Under the pieces are notes generated by a model that saw nothing but the letters and a program-made list of their open reading frames with translations, searched no databases and had not been told where the DNA came from. Below are positions 37,773 to 44,590 of a stretch of 44,590 nucleotides of DNA, piece by piece. Position 1 is the stretch's first letter. Each line of letters starts with the position of its first letter. Location of the stretch: assembly GCA_030690545.1 (NCBI GenBank), contig JAUYGN010000062.1, forward strand, positions 1 through 44,590, in the 5' to 3' direction. This stretch comes from Solirubrobacteraceae bacterium (lineage in GTDB: Bacteria > Actinomycetota > Thermoleophilia > Solirubrobacterales > Solirubrobacteraceae). The translations under genes and the position numbers were made by a program.

Positions 37773-38132
37773 TCAGAGGACGAAGCTGAGCAGGGTGACC
37801 GCGACGCAGACCACGAGCATGCCCGTCGCGTTGACGAACAGGTTGCGGCCAAGGTCTCGCGCGGCGACGTGCATGGCGATCGCCGCGACGAAGTAGGCGA
37901 TCAACGCCAGGCAGGTCACCAGTCCGAGCCCGGGAACCCAGATGCCGGCGATCAGGCCGGCGGCGGCGGCGAGCTTGATCGGCGCCATCAGCTTCCACAG
38001 GCGCCGGGGCAGGCGGACGTCCTCGAAGCACTGCGCCACGAACGCGACCGGCTTGATGCACAGCAGGGCGTCGCCGAGCTGGATGACTGCGAGGACCACG
38101 ACGGGCCATGCCGGATCCGGGGTGAGGCCCAT
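37773..38132 (-). CDS. DoxX-like membrane protein
   Basis: 119-residue four-helix membrane protein. Seen: VVVLAVIQLGDALLCIKPVAFVAQ, APIKLAAAAGLIAGIWVPGLGLVTCLALIAYFVAAIAMHVAARD and a closing hydrophobic segment, matching the DoxX-like (DoxX_2) family. Homologues sit with redox or quinone-linked systems. It lies 15 bp downstream of the cytochrome c lipoprotein gene on the same strand, so the two may be co-transcribed. Confidence 0.85.
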   Translation of the reverse strand: MGLTPDPAWPVVVLAVIQLGDALLCIKPVAFVAQCFEDVRLPRRLWKLMAPIKLAAAAGLIAGIWVPGLGLVTCLALIAYFVAAIAMHVAARDLGRNLFVNATGMLVVCVAVTLLSFVL

Positions 38133-38147
38133 GCTCGCCGGTCCGGC

Positions 38148-39542
38148 CTACGTCTGCGCGGGCTCGAGGCCGGCGCCGCGCAGGCAGCCCCGCGCGTGGC
38201 GGCCGCTGACCTCGCGACAGCGCTCGCGCAGCGCCTCGCTGGTCGTCTCGATCGACCCGAGCACCGATCCGACGCCCTCGAAGCAGTGCTCGCGGTGCGG
38301 CTTGGGCGCACGTGCGCAGAAGCGCCCGCCGCGCGCGCCGCCGGCGTCGGAGCTGACGACGTCGCGCGCGACGCCGTACAGGCAGTCGCTCTCGTGGCGC
38401 TTGGCGAGGCGACAGTTCTCCAGCGCCTTCGTGGCGTCGTTTCCCGCCATGCCCGACACGTCGCGGCCGAAGGACTCGTAGCACGTGCTCACCCAGGCGG
38501 GCTCGCTGCGCGGGCAGGCGTCAGCGGTCTTCTGGAGGTCGTAGCCCTCGAGGCGCAGGATGTTCGACGTGACGAGCAGGTAGCAGTACAGCTTGTGACG
38601 CTGAGCGACGCGATTGCACGGATAGATCGGGTCGTCCTTGCGCAGGTACTTGGACGTGACGCCGTAGGAGGAGGTGAAGTTCTCCATGAAGGCGCCGCCG
38701 CTGCAGGAGACGCGATCGAAGCCCGATCGCAGGCCGTCGCAGGTCTTCAGCGACCCGGGCAGGTCATAGCCGGTGTAGATCATCAGCCCGTGGCCGAGGC
38801 CGTGGATGCACTGGTAGGCGAGGAAGCGCTGGGAATTGATCCGCTGATCGCTGCAGAGCTGGCGCGCCACGACCGCGAGCTTGTCGTCGGGCTGGCCGAG
38901 GAAGGCGCGCTCGACGATCCCGTGGTAGTAGCCCGACCAGCAGACCGGGCTGCCGGCGATGAACGCCTGCGCGACGTCGTCGTCGAAGCGCTTCAGCGCC
39001 GCCGAGCCCATCCGGTGCGTGATCCGGTGGCAGTCCGAGGCGACGGTGGTGTTCGTCGCGAGCATCCGCTGCAGGAGGTCGAGCGCCGGCTTCGGCCCGT
39101 CGTTGAAGACGAGGTTGCCGAAGGACTGCTCGAAGCACTCCGTGTCGCCGTCGCCGCAGTCGGCGAGGCGCTTGTCGTCGGGCGAGAACGGCGCGACGAC
39201 GGGCTTGCCCGACTCCGCGCTCGCGCCGACGAAGGCGGCGAGGTCGGTCCTCTGCTTCTCCGACAGCTTCGTCGCGTAGCTGGGCATCAGCCCGCCCGGC
39301 TTGCGCAGCTGTGCCATCACCCGGTTCGGGTCGGCGCCGACGGCGTCGAGGTCGGGGCCGACGTCGGACGTCGAGGAGGCGGCCGTGAAGGCGTGGCAGC
39401 CGGCGCAGCCCTCCGACGTGAAGAGCCGCTTGCCGGCGACCGGATCGCCGTCGTCGGCGGGCTCGCCGCTCGTGCACGCCGGCAGCCCGACCGCAGCGAC
39501 GACGACGAGGGTCAGGCTTGCCAGCAGGCCGTGCAGCTTCAT
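38148..39542 (-). CDS. cytochrome c lipoprotein with C-terminal Cys/His-rich repeat domain
   Basis: 464 residues from ATG 39542, with TATCGT 7 bp upstream (leaderless pattern). Signal peptide and lipobox LPAC (Cys23); class I cytochrome c domain at about 33-110 with heme motif CAGCH (46-50) and axial Met in GGLMPSY (86). Then follows an unfamiliar domain of about 340 residues with paired cysteines. At least six units follow C-x(9-11)-C, four of them with His at -4 of the second Cys: HKLYC, HESDC, HREHC, HARGC. Before them stand DCHRITHRMG, YYHG and CIHGLGHG. It is on the outer face of the membrane. Electron transfer to metal or heme centres in the repeat is possible but not shown. Confidence 0.88.
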   Translation of the reverse strand: MKLHGLLASLTLVVVAAVGLPACTSGEPADDGDPVAGKRLFTSEGCAGCHAFTAASSTSDVGPDLDAVGADPNRVMAQLRKPGGLMPSYATKLSEKQRTDLAAFVGASAESGKPVVAPFSPDDKRLADCGDGDTECFEQSFGNLVFNDGPKPALDLLQRMLATNTTVASDCHRITHRMGSAALKRFDDDVAQAFIAGSPVCWSGYYHGIVERAFLGQPDDKLAVVARQLCSDQRINSQRFLAYQCIHGLGHGLMIYTGYDLPGSLKTCDGLRSGFDRVSCSGGAFMENFTSSYGVTSKYLRKDDPIYPCNRVAQRHKLYCYLLVTSNILRLEGYDLQKTADACPRSEPAWVSTCYESFGRDVSGMAGNDATKALENCRLAKRHESDCLYGVARDVVSSDAGGARGGRFCARAPKPHREHCFEGVGSVLGSIETTSEALRERCREVSGRHARGCLRGAGLEPAQT

Positions 39543-39606
39543 GGGAGCGACGATAGCCGCGCCGGCGCGGCCGGTGTCGCGCTTGCCCGGTCGCGATACT
39601 GGACGG

Positions 39607-40935
39607 ATGTCCGACCAGCTCTTCGACACCGGCGAGGGGCCCGCGCGCGGGGCGACGCCGGTCCCGCCGGCCGACGCGCCGCTGGCGGTGCGCATGCGCC
39701 CGCGTACCGTCGACGAGCTCGTCGGGCAGGAGCACCTGCTCGGCACGCCGCAGGAGCCGACGACGCTGCGCCGCGCGATCGCCGAGGGGCGCCCGCACTC
39801 GATGGTCCTCTACGGGCCGCCGGGGACCGGCAAGACGACGCTCGCGCGGATCGTCGCGGGCTCGGCGAACGCCGCCTTCGAGGAGCTCAGCGCGGTGCAG
39901 GCCGGCCGCGCCGAGGTGCGCGGCGTGATCGATCGCGCCGCGCACCGCCGCAGCGCGCGCGGCGAGCCGACGGTCTTCTTCCTCGACGAGATCCACCGCT
40001 TCAACAAGGCCCAGCAGGACGCCCTGCTGCCGGCCGTCGAGGAGGGCCTCGTGACGCTGATCGGCGCGACGACGGAGAACCCGTACTTCGAGGTCAACTC
40101 GGCGCTGCTGAGCCGCACGCAGGTCTACGAGCTGCACGAGCTGACCGCCGGCGACATCGAGCGGCTGCTGCGCCGCGCGCTGGAGCGCGGGGAGTGCGCG
40201 GCCGAGGTGTCCGACGAGGCGCTCGAGTTCCTCGCCGGCCGGGCCGGCGGCGATGCGCGGACGGCGCTCGCCGCGCTCGAGCTTGCGTGCGCGACGGCGG
40301 CGGGGGCCGGCGGCGCCGAGGATCCGGACGCCCCGGCGGTCGTCACGCTCGAGGGCGCCCAGGAGGCGCTGCAGCGCAAGGCGCTGCGCTTCGACCGCGC
40401 CGGCGACCAGCACTACGACTACATCTCGGCCTGGATCAAGGCGACGCGCGCATCGGACCCCGACGCGGCGCTCTACTACCTCGCCGTGATGATCGAGGGC
40501 GGCGAGGACGCCCGCTTCCTCGTGCGGCGGATGGTGATCCTCGCCTCCGAGGACATCGGCAACGCCGACCCGCAGGCGCTCGTCATCGCGACCGCCGCGG
40601 CGGCCGCCGTCGAGCACGTCGGCATGCCCGAGGCGATCCACGCGCTCTCGCAGGCGACGATCTATCTCGCGCTGGCGCCGAAGTCCAAGGCCGCGACGAT
40701 CTCGATCGGCGCGGCGATGCGCCGCGTCCGCACGCACGGCGCCGCCGCGCCGCCGCCGACGATCCGCTCGCAGGCCGTCGGCTACGACAGCCCGCACGAC
40801 CACCCCGGCCATCTGTCCGAGCAGGAGGTCGCGCCCGACGAGGTCGCCGGCGTGCGCTTCTACGAGCCCGACGAGATGGAGGCCGAGCAGGGCGCCCGGC
40901 TCGAGCAGATCCGCCGCGCCCGCGGGCGCCCTTGA
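39607..40935 (+). CDS. rarA: replication-associated recombination ATPase RarA (MgsA)
   Basis: 442-residue AAA+ protein that acts at stalled replication forks. Seen: [17 protein letters not shown], Walker [17 protein letters not shown] (about 66-81), [24 protein letters not shown] (Walker B), [20 protein letters not shown], the C-terminal domain [22 protein letters not shown], and [16 protein letters not shown]. Length is normal. ATG 39607 is used. Divergent from the cytochrome c gene with 64 bp between, in a shared promoter region. Confidence 0.96.
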   Translation: MSDQLFDTGEGPARGATPVPPADAPLAVRMRPRTVDELVGQEHLLGTPQEPTTLRRAIAEGRPHSMVLYGPPGTGKTTLARIVAGSANAAFEELSAVQAGRAEVRGVIDRAAHRRSARGEPTVFFLDEIHRFNKAQQDALLPAVEEGLVTLIGATTENPYFEVNSALLSRTQVYELHELTAGDIERLLRRALERGECAAEVSDEALEFLAGRAGGDARTALAALELACATAAGAGGAEDPDAPAVVTLEGAQEALQRKALRFDRAGDQHYDYISAWIKATRASDPDAALYYLAVMIEGGEDARFLVRRMVILASEDIGNADPQALVIATAAAAAVEHVGMPEAIHALSQATIYLALAPKSKAATISIGAAMRRVRTHGAAAPPPTIRSQAVGYDSPHDHPGHLSEQEVAPDEVAGVRFYEPDEMEAEQGARLEQIRRARGRP

Positions 40936-40970
40936 CGCGCCGGATCGGCGGGTTGTCAGAATCGGTCGCG

Positions 40971-42569
40971 ATGGCATCGACCGCGTCCGTGCCCGCCAGG
41001 ATCGAGTCGATCAGCCCGATCGACGGCGCGCACCTGGGCAGCGTCGCCGCGACCGCGGCCGACGACGTCGCCGCCGCGGTCGCCGAGGCCGCCGCGGTGC
41101 AGCGGCTCTGGGCGCAGCTGCGCGCGAGCGACCGCGCCCGCTACTGCGCCCGCGCCGCGCAGGCACTGATCGACGAGTGGGACGAGCTCGTGCGGATCAT
41201 CGTCGGCGAGCAGGGTCGCCCGCTCGCCGAGGTGCAGACGATGGAGCTGCTGCCTGCCGTCGAGACGCTGCTGTGGCTCGCCGAGCACGGCCCGCGCATC
41301 CTGGCACCCGAGCGCGTCGGGCTGGCCCGCTCGCTGCAGCCGGTCAAGCGGGCGCGCCTGACGTTCGAGCCGCTCGGCGTCGTCGCCGTGCTGACCCCTG
41401 CCGCTGAGCCGTTCGCGACGCCGCTTGGCGATGTCGCGATCGCGCTGATGGCCGGCAACGGCGTCGTCCTGCATCCGTCGCCGCTGGCGGCGCTCGCGGG
41501 CGAGCGGATCGTGCGTGCGTTCGTGCGCGCCGGCCTGCCGGAGGGATTGCTGCAGGTCGTGCACGGCGCTCCCGAGACGGCCCGCGCGCTCGTCGCGGCG
41601 CCGGCCGTCGCGCACGTGCGCTTCACCGGATCCTCGCAGGCCGGCCGCGACGTCGGCGAGGCCTGCGCGCGCGACCTCAAGCGCGCGACGATCGAGGTCG
41701 GCGGCAAGGACCCGATGCTCGTGCTCGCCGACTGCAACGTCCCGCGCGCGGTCGCCGGCGCGGTCTGGGGCGCGTTCGCGAACGCCGGCCAGTCGGGCGG
41801 CAGCGTGGCACGGGCCTACGTGCTGCGCGAGCGCTACGAGCGCTTCCTGGCGGGCGTCGTCGCGCGGGCGCGGGCCCTGCGCGTCGGCGATCCGGGCGAG
41901 TCGGCGACGGAGGTCGGACCGCTGCTGGCGCCCGACCGCGTGCCGCGCCTCGTCGCGCTGATCGACGAGGCCGTCGCCGGCGGCGCGACGCTGCACTGCG
42001 GCGGGCCGCTGACCGTGGGTGGGCGCGAGGGCGCGTACTTCGCTCCCGCGGTCCTGACCGGCGTGCCCGCCGGCGCGCGCCTGCTGCACCAGGACGCGCC
42101 CGGCCCGTGGCTGGCGATCGAGGCCGTCGACAGCGAGCAGGAGGGGATCGCGCGCTGCAACGGCGGGCCCGGCGGCGGCCTCGGCGCGTCGGTCTGGACC
42201 GCCGATCAGTACAAGGGGGCGCGGATCGCGCGCGAGCTGCGCGCCGGGATGGTGTGGATGAACGACCACGTCGTGCAGCGCGCCGACCCGCAGCTGCCGT
42301 GGGGCGCGGTCGGCGGCGCGGGCATCGGTCGCGCGCGCGGCGCCGTCTCGCTGCGCGCGATGGTCGAGCCCAAGCTCGTCACCTGGGACCCGCCTGTCGG
42401 CCGGATGGCGTGGTGGCAGCCCTACGACGGCTCGCTCGTCGCGGCCTGGCGTGCATTGGCCCGGCTGCGCTCGGCACGCGACTCGGACCGCGAGCGCGGC
42501 TGGCGTCAGGGGGCGCTCCCGCTGGCCCGCGTCGCGGCTCGCTCGCTGCGCGCGGCGCGCCGGCGATGA
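40971..42569 (+). CDS. aldehyde dehydrogenase family protein lacking the catalytic cysteine
   Basis: 532 residues from ATG 40971. ALDH fold features seen: ISPIDGAHLGSV, TFEPLGVVAVLTPAAEPFATPLG, the coenzyme loop FTGSSQAGRDVGE, the general base in TIEVGGKDPMLVLADCN, and LPWGAVGGAGIGRARG. The nucleophile segment, normally NxGQxC, reads NAGQSGGSVARAY, so the catalytic Cys position is Gly. The C-terminus has about 50 extra residues (MAWWQPYDGSLVAAWRALARL onward). It is therefore probably not an oxidising dehydrogenase; it might bind nucleotide or have another role. It lies 35 bp after rarA. Confidence 0.88.
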   Translation: MASTASVPARIESISPIDGAHLGSVAATAADDVAAAVAEAAAVQRLWAQLRASDRARYCARAAQALIDEWDELVRIIVGEQGRPLAEVQTMELLPAVETLLWLAEHGPRILAPERVGLARSLQPVKRARLTFEPLGVVAVLTPAAEPFATPLGDVAIALMAGNGVVLHPSPLAALAGERIVRAFVRAGLPEGLLQVVHGAPETARALVAAPAVAHVRFTGSSQAGRDVGEACARDLKRATIEVGGKDPMLVLADCNVPRAVAGAVWGAFANAGQSGGSVARAYVLRERYERFLAGVVARARALRVGDPGESATEVGPLLAPDRVPRLVALIDEAVAGGATLHCGGPLTVGGREGAYFAPAVLTGVPAGARLLHQDAPGPWLAIEAVDSEQEGIARCNGGPGGGLGASVWTADQYKGARIARELRAGMVWMNDHVVQRADPQLPWGAVGGAGIGRARGAVSLRAMVEPKLVTWDPPVGRMAWWQPYDGSLVAAWRALARLRSARDSDRERGWRQGALPLARVAARSLRAARRR

Positions 42570-42620
42570 CGGGTCGCCGCGAATCCGCCGTGCGCCCCGG
42601 GTCAAGCGCGCCGTGCGCGG

Positions 42621-44186
42621 CTACCGGCGCAGCGGGAACGGCGTGCGCGCGAGGCCGGTGAGGGCCTGTGCGGTGACCCAGACCGGCGTCTGCGCGCTCG
42701 AGCGCGAGTAGCGCACGGCGCCGCCGGAGGACTGCAGCGACGCGAGGTAGGCGAGCGGGGAGCGAGCGCCGCCGCGCCGCAGCCCGGTCGGGTTGCGCCC
42801 GGCCGCGACGACGCCCTGGATCGCCCACGCGGTCGACTGCGCGTTGGAGCCCTGGCCCGGCGTCAGCGGCATCCCGCCGTCGGGGTTCTGCTGGCGGGTC
42901 AAGAACGACGCTGCGCGCGACACGGTGACGCTGCTGCGCTTGCCGGCCGCGACGAGCGCCTGCAGCGCGGCGGCGGTGTCGTCGATCCCGCTGCGCCCGC
43001 CCCGGCCGGCGAAGTGAAAGCCGCCGTCGTCGTTGCGCTGGGCCAGCAGCCACGTCGTCGCGGCCCTGATCGTGGCGTCGCGCGGCGAGCGGCCGGCGGC
43101 GCGCAGCGCGAGGATCGCGAACGACGTCTGGTTGACGAGCCCCTCGAAGGAGCCGTTGGCGCGTCGCTTGCGCACGAGCTCGCGCACGAGGTCGCGGCCG
43201 CCGACCGCGCGCGGCGAGCGGCCGGCGGCGCTGAGCGCGAGGATCGTGCGCTGGACGTCGCCCGTCGTGCGCACCTCGCCGATCCGGCGCACCATGTAGT
43301 CGACCGGCGAGCGCCCGCCGCGGCGCACGCGGTTGGGGTCGCGGCCGGCCGCCTTCAGGCCGAGCACGGCCCAGCTCGTGTAGACCTGGCTCGATGGGCG
43401 TCCGCGGTCGCCGCCGAAGCCGCCGTCGGCGTTCTGCGCCCCGGCGAGGTAGGTGATCCCGCGCGACGCGGCGCTCGCATGAGCCTGCGGCGGCGCGATC
43501 GCGACGGCGCTCAGCGCCACGAGCAGCGCCGCGACGACGATCGCCGTCGCGGGCCCGGTGGCGGGTGCGGGCGGCAGTGGCTTCCAGGTGATGTCCAAGC
43601 GGTCACGGTAGCGCCGCAGCGCGCGCACGAGCAGCGGTCCGAAGGCGAGGCAGAAGACGACGTTGCCCGCAGCATGGGCGATGTTGAACGGCAGACCGCG
43701 CCCCGCGATCACGAGGTACTCGGTCATCGAGTGCGCGCCCGCGTACATGACCCACAGGTGCAGGTCCATGAACGCGCCGTACGCTAGGCCCGCCAGCGCG
43801 CACGCCGCGGCAAGCGCCCAGCGACCGAGGCCGCCGCCGAAGATGCGCGCCAGCAGCGCCCCGAAGACCCCGACCCCGCCCCAGGCGGCCATCTGCCAGG
43901 GCGTGAACGGCCCCTGGCCGAAGAAGACGTTTGACGCCAGCGCGGCGACCGCGCCGACGACGAAGCCCGGCGCGCCGCCCAGCACGTAGCCGGCGAGCAG
44001 CACGATGTCGGTCGTCGGCTTGACGCTCGGCAGCGGCGCGAACGCGACGCGACCGAGCGCGGCCAGCGCAGCCAGCGTCGCGACGAGCGCGAGCACCTTC
44101 GCCGACGGCCGTGCGCGCTCGTACCACGTGAAGCCGACCCCGAGCGCGACGGCGAGCAGGCCGAACGACGCGAGCTGCCAGGTCAC
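42621..44186 (-). CDS. ECF transporter S component fused to prenyltransferase/squalene-cyclase-type repeat domain
   Basis: 521 residues from GTG 44186 with AGGTGG 4 bp upstream. Residues about 1-200 form five or six helices typical of energy-coupling-factor S components (TDIVLLAGYVLGGAPGFVVG, NVFFGQGPFTPWQMAAWG, LPFNIAHAAGNVVFCLAFGP). A further helix (about 215-235) leads outside. The rest (about 240-521) is an alpha/alpha toroid with repeated QN-DGGFGG-type motifs: LAGAQNADGGFGGDRG, LLAQRNDDGGFHFAGRGG, LTRQQNPDGGMPLTPGQG, each followed by helices such as QTSFAILALRAAGRSP. The toroid has the fold class of squalene cyclases and of eukaryotic cobalamin carriers. The substrate is unknown; the next gene is its ECF ATPase. 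Confidence 0.92.
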   Translation of the reverse strand: MTWQLASFGLLAVALGVGFTWYERARPSAKVLALVATLAALAALGRVAFAPLPSVKPTTDIVLLAGYVLGGAPGFVVGAVAALASNVFFGQGPFTPWQMAAWGGVGVFGALLARIFGGGLGRWALAAACALAGLAYGAFMDLHLWVMYAGAHSMTEYLVIAGRGLPFNIAHAAGNVVFCLAFGPLLVRALRRYRDRLDITWKPLPPAPATGPATAIVVAALLVALSAVAIAPPQAHASAASRGITYLAGAQNADGGFGGDRGRPSSQVYTSWAVLGLKAAGRDPNRVRRGGRSPVDYMVRRIGEVRTTGDVQRTILALSAAGRSPRAVGGRDLVRELVRKRRANGSFEGLVNQTSFAILALRAAGRSPRDATIRAATTWLLAQRNDDGGFHFAGRGGRSGIDDTAAALQALVAAGKRSSVTVSRAASFLTRQQNPDGGMPLTPGQGSNAQSTAWAIQGVVAAGRNPTGLRRGGARSPLAYLASLQSSGGAVRYSRSSAQTPVWVTAQALTGLARTPFPLRR

Positions 44187-44238
44187 GAGACCACCTCGGC
44201 GGCGACCTCGCGCGACGCCGGGCGGGGCCGGCGAACGG

Positions 44239-44590
44239 TCACGGGCGCGCCTCGATCGTCAGCCGCGCGCGCAGCAGGTCGGCGCCGTCCTCGGGCAGCA
44301 GCGCGCCGTCGACGATCCGCGCCGTCTCGGTCGCGAAGTACCAGCCGCCGCTGAGGACCTCCGCGGCCGCGCCGTCGGCGATCAGGCGCCCGTCGGCGAG
44401 CAGCACGACGCGGTCGGCGACGGTCGCGGCGAACTCCGGATCGTGCGTCGCGACGAGCACGGCGCTGCCGGCCGCGGCGGCGGCGCGCAGGCTCGATGCG
44501 AGCTCGCCCTTGGCGGCGCGGTCCATGCCGCGCGTCGGCTCGTCGAGGCACAGCGCGGCGGGCGCCCCGGCGCTCGGCGGGCCGTTGCGC
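44239..44590 (-). CDS. ECF transporter ATP-binding protein, N-terminus cut by window edge
   Basis: C-terminal 116 residues of an ABC ATPase. Seen: Walker B with the D-loop, LCLDEPTRGMDRAAK, the H-loop histidine in VLVATHDPEFAATVADRVVLLADG, and an ECF-type C-terminal extension (LSGGWYFATETARIVD). Walker A and the signature motif lie beyond 44590. It is upstream of and co-directional with the S component (52 bp apart), so it is likely the energising subunit. The T component is expected beyond the edge. Confidence 0.9.
   Translation of the reverse strand, partial: RNGPPSAGAPAALCLDEPTRGMDRAAKGELASSLRAAAAAGSAVLVATHDPEFAATVADRVVLLADGRLIADGAAAEVLSGGWYFATETARIVDGALLPEDGADLLRARLTIEARP

Noticed and set aside
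37869-40970. A continuous plus-strand frame running through the cytochrome c gene and rarA into the aldehyde dehydrogenase
   Set aside because: Only the part from ATG 40971 shows homology; the rest is an antisense or out-of-frame shadow of the cytochrome c gene and rarA.

Overview
This window is high-GC DNA (visibly about 70% G+C or more) from what is most likely an actinobacterium of the class Thermoleophilia (Solirubrobacter, Conexibacter or Patulibacter type). The evidence is the actinobacterial gene order around dnaA, a PknB-type kinase, the many start codons preceded by a TANNNT hexamer instead of a Shine-Dalgarno site, and the protein families present. The taxon is inferred, since no 16S gene is present. 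The window is centred on the chromosome origin neighbourhood.

Layout. (1) 1-4.4 kb: a partial receptor kinase on the minus strand, then on the plus strand a membrane-anchored CARDB-like protein, a DUF4446 protein, prephenate dehydratase and an HNH nuclease. (2) 4.8-14.1 kb, minus strand: dnaA-dnaN-recF-DUF721-gyrB-gyrA. (3) 14.3-19.5 kb, plus strand: rpmH-rnpA-yidD-yidC-jag-LAGLIDADG protein-rsmG-parA-parB, then tRNA-Ile(GAU). Transcription diverges between dnaA and rpmH, which places the replication origin nearby. (4) 19.6-23.5 kb: a methionine aminopeptidase remnant, a TetR regulator, a bifunctional-nuclease family protein, D-Ala-D-Ala ligase and a class I aminotransferase. (5) 23.5-31.5 kb, plus strand: an envelope-looking operon (DUF4126, phosphodiesterase, GtrA, two GT87-like membrane glycosyltransferases, cardiolipin synthase-like enzyme), interrupted by a lower-GC island with a decayed secreted-protein gene and an unknown gene. 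(6) 31.5-36 kb, minus strand: an M20 peptidase, DUF1385 protein, short FtsH, methylmalonyl-CoA epimerase and a small protein. (7) 36-42.6 kb: two unknown lipoproteins, a DoxX-like protein, a cytochrome c lipoprotein with a Cys/His-rich repeat domain, RarA and an aldehyde dehydrogenase homologue lacking the catalytic Cys. (8) 42.6-44.6 kb, minus strand: an ECF transporter S component fused to an extracytoplasmic squalene-cyclase-like repeat domain, next to a partial ECF ATPase.

How the genes work together: the minus-strand block initiates replication and supplies topology control. The plus-strand block makes ribosomal protein L34, RNase P protein, the membrane insertase and the chromosome segregation pair. 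The most unusual items are the ECF S component/toroid fusion, the cytochrome c/Cys-His repeat protein, the absence of a normal dnaA start codon together with a hairpinned ribosome-binding site, a pair of perfectly matching parS half-sites 13 bp apart in front of a lone LAGLIDADG gene inside the origin cluster, and a near-perfect complement of the 16S rRNA tail just downstream of gyrA.
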